In this document: positions 42,001-49,131 of the stretch, in pieces | Numbering within the stretch: the first letter of the stretch is position 1 | How the letters are laid out: each line of letters opens with the position of its first letter | NCBI GenBank assembly: GCA_024400125.1 | Contig: JAKSNG010000013.1 | Span: 1-51,312 of the forward strand | Direction of reading: 5' to 3' | Origin: Paludibacteraceae bacterium | GTDB lineage: Bacteria > Bacteroidota > Bacteroidia > Bacteroidales > Paludibacteraceae | DNA length: 51,312 bases | Notes under the pieces: model-generated | Told to the model about the DNA's origin: nothing | Databases searched by the model: none | The model's input: the letters and a program-made list of their open reading frames with translations, nothing else | Position numbers and translations under genes: made by a program

Positions 42001-43326
42001 TCAGTCTTTACGGATGGATGAACCGCCAATAGCGAGTTGCTGTTTGACAGTCGGATGTCCTTTGTAGGTAATAAAACTGGCTCCAGTGGCTTGTGCCCAT
42101 AGTTCGCGTTCGGCATAGACTTCTGCTTTGCTGGCTCCGGCACAGTTGATGTGTAAGATGCGTGCACGCAGCCATTCAGACTCTATCTTTCCGGCTCCGG
42201 CTATGTGTAAATCGGTATAGACACTTTCACCTTCTAAGTTCAATTGTCCAGCACCATTGAGCGTGGCAGAGACATAGAGTGAGTTAATGCGGAACTTACC
42301 CTTCCCCGCTCCATCGAGTCGGACATAGAGTGTGTCCATCGTGAATTGTTCCATCATCTCTATTTCGCAGGCGTCATTGCCTTCGACACGGGTAATCGTG
42401 GGCACATACAAGTCGATTGTGGCGTTTAGGTATCGGTCATCGGGGACGGTGATGTATAAAGTACTATCACGCACTTCGGTTTGGACGACGGGAAGACGAT
42501 TGCTCGTGACTTGCGTTTGGAAGTCGTCTGCATGATAGATACGCACTTGTGCGGTACCGTTCACCACAATGTTTTGGTAGTTTGCCACCGCGCGCGTCTC
42601 TGTTTGTTCATTTTCGTCATCGTCTATTGCAGCCACATGCTGCACGAGTGTGGACCATCCGCCTAATTGGGATGCCGTATGATTGGCTAATACAATTGCG
42701 CTGACAATGGATAACACCCATATACTGAGCGTGATTATCCAGAATCGAGTGCTGGGTTTCTTGCGTGAGCGCAGCCAACTGATGATGGAGTGTATGAGCA
42801 TTATCACGGGCATGACTACAACTAATACGCCAGTAATAATCAGCAGTATGGTCACTCCTACACTACTGCCGAACAATTCTGCACCAATGAATGGCATGGC
42901 TACGCTCATTCCAAACACTGCTGCTAAGATAGCGGCAATGATGGCAATGATGGGTATGACGACAGGAAGGGCTAACAGAGCTAATACAACAATCATACTA
43001 ATAGCCAACACCCGTCCGCAACCATTATGCTGAGCAGAGGTATGTCTTACTTTGGGCCTTTTGTTGTTTCCAAACTCTGATGGATTGCCCATCTGTTCTT
43101 GTATCGCGCTAATCATAGTAATATCTACCACTTCCACATGCTTAGCAAAAAGGGTATTTTGCAGCAGTTCGCTGATACGGGCTTCGATATCAACCATCAC
43201 TTCGGCGCGTTCGTCGGAGGACAAGCGCAGTTCTATATCTTGGAGGTAACTGCTTAACTGTTGATAGGCGTCATAATCTATATGGAATACGCGCCCTCCT
43301 ATATTGATAGTTCTCGTTTCTTTCAT
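42001..43326 (-). CDS. Membrane protein with DUF2807 (GIN) domain
   Basis: From ATG 43324-43326 the protein has 441 aa; a longer frame upstream only translates the heptamer array. The N-terminus (MKETRTINIGGRVFHIDYDA) is the domain usually fused to PspC in Bacteroidota. Several hydrophobic segments follow (about 100-215). A C-terminal right-handed-helix-like DUF2807 domain runs from about 245 to 441 (VVNGTAQVRIYH, GAGKGKFRINSLYVSATLNGAGQL). Here the PspC domain is a separate gene two positions upstream. A role in envelope stress or adhesion is inferred. Confidence 0.85.
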   Translation of the reverse strand: MKETRTINIGGRVFHIDYDAYQQLSSYLQDIELRLSSDERAEVMVDIEARISELLQNTLFAKHVEVVDITMISAIQEQMGNPSEFGNNKRPKVRHTSAQHNGCGRVLAISMIVVLALLALPVVIPIIAIIAAILAAVFGMSVAMPFIGAELFGSSVGVTILLIITGVLVVVMPVIMLIHSIISWLRSRKKPSTRFWIITLSIWVLSIVSAIVLANHTASQLGGWSTLVQHVAAIDDDENEQTETRAVANYQNIVVNGTAQVRIYHADDFQTQVTSNRLPVVQTEVRDSTLYITVPDDRYLNATIDLYVPTITRVEGNDACEIEMMEQFTMDTLYVRLDGAGKGKFRINSLYVSATLNGAGQLNLEGESVYTDLHIAGAGKIESEWLRARILHINCAGASKAEVYAERELWAQATGASFITYKGHPTVKQQLAIGGSSIRKD

Positions 43327-43330
43327 ATTA

Positions 43331-43376
43331 AAATCACAAATAACCAATAACAAATCACAAATCACAAATCACAAAT
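43331..43376 (-). repeat. Heptamer array between padR and DUF2807 gene
   Basis: In sense orientation the units are TTTGTGA (four copies, three consecutive) with TTTGTTA and TTGGTTA. They fill the spacer from just after the padR stop to the ATG of the next gene. Confidence 0.85.
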
Positions 43377-43378
43377 GT

Positions 43379-43702
43379 TCATTTGCTCCCTACTCTCTCT
43401 ATTGCCTCTTTTATAGCCTCCCACTCTTCTTGCAATTGTGCAAGCAACACCTCGCCGTCTTCGGTCAGACAGAAGTATTTGCGAGGAGGTCCAGAAGGCG
43501 ATTCTTCCCATCGATAAGACAGGATGCCGTTATTCTTAAGGCGTGTCAGCAGCGGATATACCGTTCCTTCCACAACAACTAAATTTGCTTTTTTTAGGGT
43601 TTCTAAAATATCTGAAGTATATGCTTCTTGTTGGTTGATGATAGATAGGATACAGTACTCCAATATGCCTTTACGCATTTGGGACTTAATATTCTCTATC
43701 AT
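43379..43702 (-). CDS. PadR-family transcriptional regulator
   Basis: The 107-aa protein is a short PadR: MRKGILEYCILSIINQQEAY, TSDILETLKKANLVVVEGTVYPLLTRLKNNG, then the wing SGPPRKYFCLTEDGE. It is a winged-helix dimer that usually represses nearby membrane genes. It sits between PspC (overlap of 17 nt) and DUF2807 genes and probably controls this operon. Confidence 0.93.
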   Translation of the reverse strand: MIENIKSQMRKGILEYCILSIINQQEAYTSDILETLKKANLVVVEGTVYPLLTRLKNNGILSYRWEESPSGPPRKYFCLTEDGEVLLAQLQEEWEAIKEAIERVGSK

Positions 43703-43910
43703 AGTTTTCTCTGTTTGGCACGATAATCAGCAGGATTATATACAGTAGCACCCCAGGGAAGCAGGCAGAGAACAGGCTCAATGCTGCATATACTACGCGC
43801 ACGAGGGTTGCATCTATGTCAAAGTACTCTGCTAATCCTGCACATACGCCACCAATCATTCGGTTGTTACTGCGGTACAATTTTTTGGGTTCATGACTCA
43901 TTTCGTTCAT
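43686..43910 (-). CDS. PspC domain protein
   Basis: The 74-aa protein is one PspC domain: KKLYRSNNRMIGGVCAGLAEY, FDIDATLVRVVYAALSLF, and a second hydrophobic helix. It is a small inner-membrane protein, linked in other bacteria to phage-shock or membrane stress. It is first in the operon with its promoter at 43952-43982. Confidence 0.93.
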   Translation of the reverse strand: MNEMSHEPKKLYRSNNRMIGGVCAGLAEYFDIDATLVRVVYAALSLFSACFPGVLLYIILLIIVPNRENYDREY

Positions 43911-43951
43911 AGTTTTGTCTCCTATATTTTACTGTTATTAAAAATTTTCTG

Positions 43952-43982
43952 CAAAAGTACTGCTTTTTTGGTACTATGCAAA
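43952..43982 (-). promoter_or_regulatory. Promoter of the PspC operon
   Basis: TTTGCATAGTACCAAA upstream and TACTTTTG at 43952-43959. Confidence 0.8.
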
Positions 43983-44081
43983 ACAAAGTACTGTATTTAA
44001 CCAACAAATCATTCAAAAACTACATTTTTGCTACTTGTGCTTTGCAAAATCGTGTAGTTTTTTCACTTTTTGCTCAAATTA

Positions 44082-44113
44082 TTTGGTCAATTCAAAAAAA
44101 AGCAGTACTTTTG
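44082..44113 (+). promoter_or_regulatory. Promoter of tRNA-Lys
   Basis: TTTGGTCAATTCAAA upstream and TACTTTTG at 44106-44113, closely similar to the btuB promoter. Confidence 0.85.
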
Positions 44114-44148
44114 CAGCCGCTTAGGTAAGTGTAAAGCCTGACGCAGTA

Positions 44149-44221
44149 GTCTCCCTAGCTCAGTTGGTAGAGCAACTGACTCTTAATCAGTGGGTCGAGG
44201 GTTCGAGTCCCTCGGGGGACA
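44149..44221 (+). tRNA. tRNA-Lys(CTT)
   Basis: Acceptor GTCTCCC pairs with GGGGGAC. The anticodon loop is CTCTTAA (anticodon CTT), and the T-arm is around GGGTTCGAGTCCC. CCA is not encoded. The last 18 bases recur at 44461-44478. Confidence 0.96.
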
Positions 44222-44222
44222 C
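44204..44222 (+). repeat. att-like repeat, copy in tRNA-Lys 3' end
   Basis: CGAGTCCCTCGGGGGACAC, the 3' half of the T-arm and acceptor of tRNA-Lys plus one base. A perfect copy lies at 44461-44479. Tyrosine integrases commonly use this part of a tRNA as attachment site. Confidence 0.7.
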
Positions 44223-44224
44223 AA

Positions 44225-44250
44225 GGATGCACGATGTTGCATCCTTTTTT
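44225..44250 (+). terminator. Terminator of tRNA-Lys
   Basis: GGATGCA and TGCATCC form a stem, followed by six T. Confidence 0.9.
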
Positions 44251-44260
44251 GTGCCAATAA

Positions 44261-44385
44261 GTTAGTGATGGTTATTCGTTGCACTCATTACCATAAAGTA
44301 GATAGTATCATTTTGTGAGCAAGTTCCCAACTGAATACTATCTACTTTATTGTTTATACCCTATTGGTATTGAACCATCACTAAC
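44261..44385. repeat. Nested inverted repeats, 125 bp
   Basis: The outer arms GTTAGTGATGGTT (44261-44273) and AACCATCACTAAC (44373-44385) are perfect complements, as are the inner arms ATAAAGTAGATAGTAT (44293-44308) and ATACTATCTACTTTAT (44335-44350). No frame in it looks coding. It could be a small palindromic mobile unit or a structured RNA. It lies wholly between the two att-like repeats. Confidence 0.85.
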
Positions 44386-44460
44386 GCGCAAAAAACTTGT
44401 GTCCGAGGTTCTAAAGAACCGGTTCTCCGCCACTTCGTTCTGTCGATCTGCTTCGCCGTG

Positions 44461-44479
44461 CGAGTCCCTCGGGGGACAC
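44461..44479 (+). repeat. att-like repeat, distal copy
   Basis: Exact 19-bp copy of the tRNA-Lys 3' end. The bases upstream of it do not form the rest of a tRNA. Confidence 0.7.
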
Positions 44480-44519
44480 CACAAGAAGCCATCCTTTATG
44501 GGTGGCTTTCTTTGTGGTG
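44477..44519 (+). terminator. Hairpin after the distal att-like repeat
   Basis: CACCACAAGAAGCCATCC and GGGTGGCTTTCTTTGTGGTG form a long imperfect stem. It may be the original terminator of a tRNA gene brought in with the repeat. From here to 44800 I see nothing coding; the stretch is A/T-rich. Confidence 0.5.
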
Positions 44520-44800
44520 TATAAATTGTTATCACTCCGGCTTTTATAATACGACATTGCGATTATCGCGTTTTAATACTACAGAATCCATCGTATATGG
44601 TTGAATTTCTATATGCCCATTTACCAAGCAAATCATTATTTGCAAATTTGGAGGCAATATTTTTTTTCAATTATTCTCCTACCCTTTTTTCGTCAGTATT
44701 GTAATGCACTAAGAGCACACTCTCAGATGCCATGAATTTATGCGCTCTTTGCGCCTTTTGGGCACAACTTGTTATTTTTACGTTACAAAATTCAAAGATA

Positions 44801-44832
44801 TTTGCATATCTCAAAAATTTATTATACCTTTG
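44801..44832 (+). promoter_or_regulatory. Promoter of the first FISUMP lipoprotein
   Basis: TTTGCATATCTCAAA upstream and TACCTTTG at 44825-44832. Confidence 0.85.
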
Positions 44833-44882
44833 CGCCACATTTCATATACTATCCTTTCTATTTTTTGAAAAAAACAATAATT

Positions 44883-45893
44883 ATGGAAAAACTTTTGGGG
44901 ACACTGATGGTTGTAGTCACTATCGCATTGGTAGGTTGCAAAGACATAGATGAGCCAAGAAGTATTGCCCAAACCGGTGATGCCACAGATATTACGGCAT
45001 TCACCGCTAAAATTTCCGGTTACTGCAATCAAAAGAATATAGAGGGACTATCTGTAACGTTTGGAATAGAATATACCAATACAGATCTTACAAGGAACGC
45101 TATTGTTCTGAATGGCTCTGAAATGGACGAGAACGGTCTGTTTTCTGTTGACATTGACAATCTGAATCCGGGAACAGAATATTTCTACCGTACATTTGTC
45201 TTATACAACAGGGCATATTCATTCGGAAATGTGAAAAGTTTTATCACATTGGCGCATCCTGAGCCGGAAAAGATAGACTTGGGGGTAGGCGTAAAGTGGG
45301 CTTCGTTCAACATAAGTGCAACTGCTCCTACTGATGGTGGAAAATATTACTCTTGGGGAGAGGTTAAAACCAAGTCATTCTATGCTTGGGAGTCATACCT
45401 GTGGAGTGCAGACGGAACGGAATCCAATATGACAAAATACAATTCCGGTGACAATAAAACCTGCCTTATGCCGGACGATGATGTTGCTACGCATGAACTT
45501 GGTGGGTTATGGCGTATGCCTACAGCTGAAGAGTTTGGTAAACTTGTTTCCGATTGCTATTGGCAATGGTTTGAAAACTACAAAGAATCAGGGGTAAAGG
45601 GCTACGTGGTATTTAAGGCAAAAAATAATGAAGACAAAGGAAAAAGGAACTCTGAAGCTATTTCTGCGTCTTATTCGTTGGACAATGATGTTCACATCTT
45701 CCTTCCGGCTGCCGGATATGCTTCAAAAGAAGCTTTTAATGATATTGGAAGCAACGGCAATTATTGGGCGTCATCTCTTTCCCCATCAATTCCCAATAGC
45801 GCTTATTATCTCTATTTTGATTCCGAAAACATAGAGGTAGGTGAGTGCGAGAAACGCTATTATGGACAGTCAATCCGTCCGGTCTCTGATTGA
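44883..45893 (+). CDS. FISUMP-domain lipoprotein, copy 1
   Basis: The start is ATG 44883 (336 aa), downstream of the promoter; an open frame from 44769 crosses it. A lipoprotein signal (VVVTIALVGC) leads to a fibronectin-III-like domain (about 30-125: TAFTAKISGYC, LNPGTEYFYRTFVLYN) and a FISUMP domain (about 130-336: VDLGVGVKWASFNISATAP-type, GKYYSWGEV, GLWRMPTAEEF, HIFLPAAGY, YYGQSIRPV). FISUMP domains are common in surface lipoproteins of Bacteroidota and Fibrobacter; their ligand is unknown. It is paralogous to the next gene. Confidence 0.88.
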   Translation: MEKLLGTLMVVVTIALVGCKDIDEPRSIAQTGDATDITAFTAKISGYCNQKNIEGLSVTFGIEYTNTDLTRNAIVLNGSEMDENGLFSVDIDNLNPGTEYFYRTFVLYNRAYSFGNVKSFITLAHPEPEKIDLGVGVKWASFNISATAPTDGGKYYSWGEVKTKSFYAWESYLWSADGTESNMTKYNSGDNKTCLMPDDDVATHELGGLWRMPTAEEFGKLVSDCYWQWFENYKESGVKGYVVFKAKNNEDKGKRNSEAISASYSLDNDVHIFLPAAGYASKEAFNDIGSNGNYWASSLSPSIPNSAYYLYFDSENIEVGECEKRYYGQSIRPVSD

Positions 45894-45919
45894 CAAATTG
45901 AAAATCATCAAGAATCAAT

Positions 45920-47014
45920 ATGAAAAAAATTACGTTACTTATTTGTTTTGTTATCACTTTGGTGTCGTGCGAAAAAAAACAATCGGCAACCCTTGACATT
46001 GCCGAAACCGGTGTAGTTGTAGAGTTGGGGGCTTTTTCTGCCAAAATACAAGGTGTTTGTCGGCAAAATTCGGAAAAGGCATTGTCTGTCATCTATGGTA
46101 TTGAGTATTCTGAAAATGACCTCAACATAAATGCAATAGACGTTGAGGCAACACAAATAAGTTCTGATGGCAAATTTGAAGTTTACATTGATGGACTGAC
46201 CGCCAACACATCATACTACTATCGTGCCTATGTACTGTTTAACAAAGTCTATCATTTCGGTGAAATCAAGACGTTCGTCACATCCTCACACCCACAGCCG
46301 GAAAAGGTGGATTTAGGTGTGGGCGTAAAATGGGCATCATGCAATATAAGCGCCTCTTCACCGGAAGAATTTGGAAAATATTATGCATGGGGTGAGACCC
46401 GGCCCAAATCGTTTTACAGTTGGGGTACATACGCTTGGTGCAAGGATGGACAAGAACTGCAACTGACGAAATATGTTCCTGCTGATGCTTCGGAATACTG
46501 GTTCGGTGATGGTCCCATTGACGGTGATACTGTGCTTCATCTTGATGACGATGTGGCATATAAAGAACTCGGAGAGCCATGGCGCATGCCAACGATTAGA
46601 GAATTTGGCAATTTAGTATCGGGATGCTTTTGGCAGTGGTGTACAGACTACAAAGGTTCCGGTGTTCGCGGATATATAGTATTCAAGGCGAAGAATACGG
46701 AGGATAGAGGGAAGAGACAATCTCCGGAATACACAGAAGATATAGTAATTGGGGACTATTCCGTAGATAATGATGTCCACATCTTTCTTCCCGCAGCCGG
46801 GTTTCGTTGGGACGATGTTACAATGGGAGACAAAGGAGACATAGTTTTGGGATATTATAGATCTGCCTCTCTCAAAGCAGTTGGTATTCCCAATTATGCA
46901 GGTGGTACTCCCAATTATGCGGTTGATATGTGTTTCAGCGTCTTCTATACAGATACTGCCGATTATTACGAGCGTTGTTTCGCAATGCCAATTCGTCCGG
47001 TGGCGGATTATTGA
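45920..47014 (+). CDS. FISUMP-domain lipoprotein, copy 2
   Basis: The 364-aa protein has the same architecture as its upstream neighbour: lipoprotein signal (FVITLVSC), fibronectin-III-like domain and FISUMP domain (VDLGVGVKWASCNISASSP, WRMPTIREFGNLV, HIFLPAAGF, CFAMPIRPV). Relative to copy 1 it has insertions near residues 185 and 250-300. It starts 26 nt after copy 1, so the pair arose by tandem duplication and is probably cotranscribed. Confidence 0.88.
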   Translation: MKKITLLICFVITLVSCEKKQSATLDIAETGVVVELGAFSAKIQGVCRQNSEKALSVIYGIEYSENDLNINAIDVEATQISSDGKFEVYIDGLTANTSYYYRAYVLFNKVYHFGEIKTFVTSSHPQPEKVDLGVGVKWASCNISASSPEEFGKYYAWGETRPKSFYSWGTYAWCKDGQELQLTKYVPADASEYWFGDGPIDGDTVLHLDDDVAYKELGEPWRMPTIREFGNLVSGCFWQWCTDYKGSGVRGYIVFKAKNTEDRGKRQSPEYTEDIVIGDYSVDNDVHIFLPAAGFRWDDVTMGDKGDIVLGYYRSASLKAVGIPNYAGGTPNYAVDMCFSVFYTDTADYYERCFAMPIRPVADY

Positions 47015-47064
47015 TTACCTAATACAGACAGGGCTATACACTTTGTCAAATTTTTTATGTTCTG

Positions 47065-47071
47065 CCCCCCC
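47065..47071. repeat. C7 tract in intergenic DNA
   Basis: Seven C in the spacer after the FISUMP pair. The spacer 47015-47387 otherwise holds a perfect 12-bp tandem repeat (AATCTTTTGTGC at 47131-47154), two hairpins (47268-47348) and no gene I can see. Confidence 0.6.
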
Positions 47072-47267
47072 ACAAAAAATAACTGCGTTTTAGTTGTATA
47101 TTGATTGAAACCTTTTTCAGTTTTAGTCACAATCTTTTGTGCAATCTTTTGTGCAGTTATTGTGCAATAAGCAAACATTTGTCCGTGCTCTATAATATAT
47201 ATCTATAGAGGTTGAAATGTTCACACAATAGCAACTATAGCAAAGAATGCAAAAATCTGCGTTGAAC

Positions 47268-47301
47268 AAAAAAGTCCCGCTCACCACGTGAACGGGACTT
47301 T
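47268..47301 (-). terminator. Terminator of the fimbrillin/FISUMP gene
   Basis: AAAGTCCCGTTCAC and GTGAGCGGGACTTT pair on the minus strand and a T-run follows. It also forms on the plus strand and may end both convergent transcripts. Confidence 0.8.
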
Positions 47302-47311
47302 CCCTAACTAT

Positions 47312-47348
47312 CCGCCCGCCGCATCTGAAGCGCGTTTTGGGCGGGCGG
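47312..47348. other. GC-rich hairpin
   Basis: CCGCCCGCC and GGCGGGCGG pair perfectly around a 19-nt loop. It is far richer in GC than its surroundings and has no T-run on either side. Confidence 0.6.
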
Positions 47349-47387
47349 TGTGTTGTTGTATCCTAACCAATTAGGTTGCAAAGATTA

Positions 47388-48734
47388 TTAGTCAACGACC
47401 GGGCGCACGGACCGCCCGAAGTAGCAAGTGACGTTGACGGGATAATACCCGTATTCCGAACAGAAGAAGAAGCTGCCCGGGGTGTTCGAGGTGCTCCCAT
47501 TGCGCGAAGAGGACCAGTAGTAGCCGTAGGAATTGAGATTGCTGAGAAAATCATCGTAGTAGTAGCCGGCAGCGGGCAAAAAGATACTATTGTCACTCTT
47601 CTTGCTTGTTACTAAATAACCTTTCACGCCTGCACTATTGTAGTCTTCTTGCCAAGACCAATCGCAGTTCTCCGTATTTGCCAATTCGTTGAATTCGTCT
47701 CTAGTAGGCATACGCCAGCTGCCGCCCCAATTCACATTAGCGGCATCGTGGTCAAGAGGCAAAGTGGCTGGATTATCATTATCGGCGTAGGTATATTTAC
47801 CTGCTGAATAGTCATTATCCAGATGAGGAGCTGTTTCACCCCAACCAAAGTAGTCGCCATAGTCTTCGGGGGCGGTTGCACCTACATTCATGGTTGCCCA
47901 TTTAAGACCGCTTGGCAAGCCAAGGTCAACATACACGTAACCATTATGAGTATTTGACACCACCTCTTTTGCAGGCATATATAGGCACTCGCCGGCTGTA
48001 AAGGTATTGATAGCAGAGGTAGCGAAGGAGCAAATCTTGGCAGGAGTAGTGGCATTGTCATATATTTCTACCTCAAACTGATACCCACCGGCAGGAACAA
48101 TCATATAGAAAGGAGTTGCCTCTGCCGAAGTAGCATCAATCGTTTTTCCATCGGTGCAAATCAATGTATCAGATACGGCAGGCTCGACGGTTATGTTCTT
48201 GAAGATAATCATACCAACAGTCTTGTCTGTGCCATAGAGGTTGAATTGCACCATAGCATGTTGAGCATGGAGGATGGCATTATTACCTAACGTGCAATGG
48301 GTTGCCTTAAACAGCATACTATCAGCAGGAATAGGTTTCTCCGTTGTATAAACTTGTTTGGTTATATTAGGCACGTAAATCGGGTACTGAACATCAAACG
48401 TGCTGCCGTCTGCGGGCATAGTACCTACAAACTCGCCTTCATTCAAACCAGGTTCGGAATTCAGTGTAAACTCGGCAGTTTGGTCACCTACCTTTACTAA
48501 AATCTTATCACCCACTTCCCAAGTGAAGTCGATTCGGTCGTTCGCGGTGTTGTCTATACCTGCCACCTTGCGTGGTGCTCCTTGGTTAGCGTTGTCACTT
48601 GTACCAATGGTCAGGGTCACTTGTTGCCCTTTCTTGAAGGGTGTTCCTTCGGGGGTGTCATTGAGGGCATTGTCTTTCTTGTTGCAACCTGCCAGTACTA
48701 ACAAAGCAGCTGCGAAATACATTAACTTCTTCAT
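47388..48734 (-). CDS. Fimbrillin-like plus FISUMP lipoprotein
   Basis: From ATG 48732-48734 (448 aa) the protein has a lipoprotein signal (FAAALLVLAGC). A domain like the N-terminal half of fimbrillins follows (about 35-260: VTLTIGTSDN, DRIDFTWEVGDKILV, ATPFYMIVPAGGYQFEVEI, FTAGECLYM). A C-terminal FISUMP domain closes it (VYVDLGLPSGLKWATMNVGA, GDYFGWGET, GSWRMPTRDEF, SIFLPAAGYYYD, FGRSVRPVVD). It is probably a surface adhesin or pilus-related protein. It starts 2 nt after a 44-aa ORF and is convergent with the FISUMP pair. Confidence 0.88.
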   Translation of the reverse strand: MKKLMYFAAALLVLAGCNKKDNALNDTPEGTPFKKGQQVTLTIGTSDNANQGAPRKVAGIDNTANDRIDFTWEVGDKILVKVGDQTAEFTLNSEPGLNEGEFVGTMPADGSTFDVQYPIYVPNITKQVYTTEKPIPADSMLFKATHCTLGNNAILHAQHAMVQFNLYGTDKTVGMIIFKNITVEPAVSDTLICTDGKTIDATSAEATPFYMIVPAGGYQFEVEIYDNATTPAKICSFATSAINTFTAGECLYMPAKEVVSNTHNGYVYVDLGLPSGLKWATMNVGATAPEDYGDYFGWGETAPHLDNDYSAGKYTYADNDNPATLPLDHDAANVNWGGSWRMPTRDEFNELANTENCDWSWQEDYNSAGVKGYLVTSKKSDNSIFLPAAGYYYDDFLSNLNSYGYYWSSSRNGSTSNTPGSFFFCSEYGYYPVNVTCYFGRSVRPVVD

Positions 48735-48736
48735 AA

Positions 48737-48871
48737 TTACCACTCTCCGTTAGATTTAGTTACAGACTCGATAGTTACCCGTGCAGGAACCGGTGCCGGT
48801 CCGCTGGCGCAGATGATGCTGTTGTTCATGACTTGGAGAACATTCGTCTCCGGTTGATTGTAATGTTTCAT
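48737..48871 (-). CDS. 44-aa leader protein before fimbrillin gene
   Basis: ATG 48869-48871 starts MKHYNQPETNVLQVMNNS, and the frame ends GEW before TAA 48737-48739. I know short ORFs of this look (MKxYxxP start, Val/Ile pairs, a Ser/Pro-rich middle, C-terminal xEW) just upstream of fimbrillin-type lipoproteins in Bacteroidales; no function is established to my knowledge. It has the operon promoter, and only 2 nt separate it from the lipoprotein, suggesting coupled translation. Confidence 0.75.
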   Translation of the reverse strand: MKHYNQPETNVLQVMNNSIICASGPAPVPARVTIESVTKSNGEW

Positions 48872-48938
48872 AAGCTTTATTTTTTTTGAGTTAATAAATT
48901 GGGTTATTTTTCATAACTTGCTGTATATCAATAATTTA

Positions 48939-48947
48939 CCCCCCCCC
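48939..48947. repeat. C9/G9 tract in a leader
   Basis: Nine C on the plus strand, followed by GGGGAGGG nearby (48954-48961), so the transcript leader of the 44-aa ORF can form a G/C hairpin. A change in tract length would alter it. Confidence 0.75.
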
Positions 48948-49006
48948 ATTTCTGGGGAGGGCAAGATTTTATATTTTCGCAATCACACTTGTCACGAATT
49001 TGGCTG

Positions 49007-49038
49007 CAAAGGTACAACTTTTTTTCGATATATGCAAA
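49007..49038 (-). promoter_or_regulatory. Promoter of the 44-aa ORF and fimbrillin gene
   Basis: TTTGCATATATCGAAA upstream and TACCTTTG at 49007-49014. The leader to the ATG is about 130 nt. Confidence 0.85.
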
Positions 49039-49131
49039 TATTTTTTTAATTTTTCAACCCAAAATAGCGAGTTGAACCATAAAAAGGCAAAACGAGCGCG
49101 ATTTCTTTTCGTCCACCCTGCAATTTTCTAA

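Noticed and set aside
43331..43376. CRISPR-like repeat
   Set aside because: Units are only 7 nt with no spacers; it is a heptamer array.
44261..44385. Integron attC site
   Set aside because: The arms begin GTTAGTG and end CACTAAC, the opposite order to the RYYYAAC...GTTRRRY core sites, and there are no cassettes.
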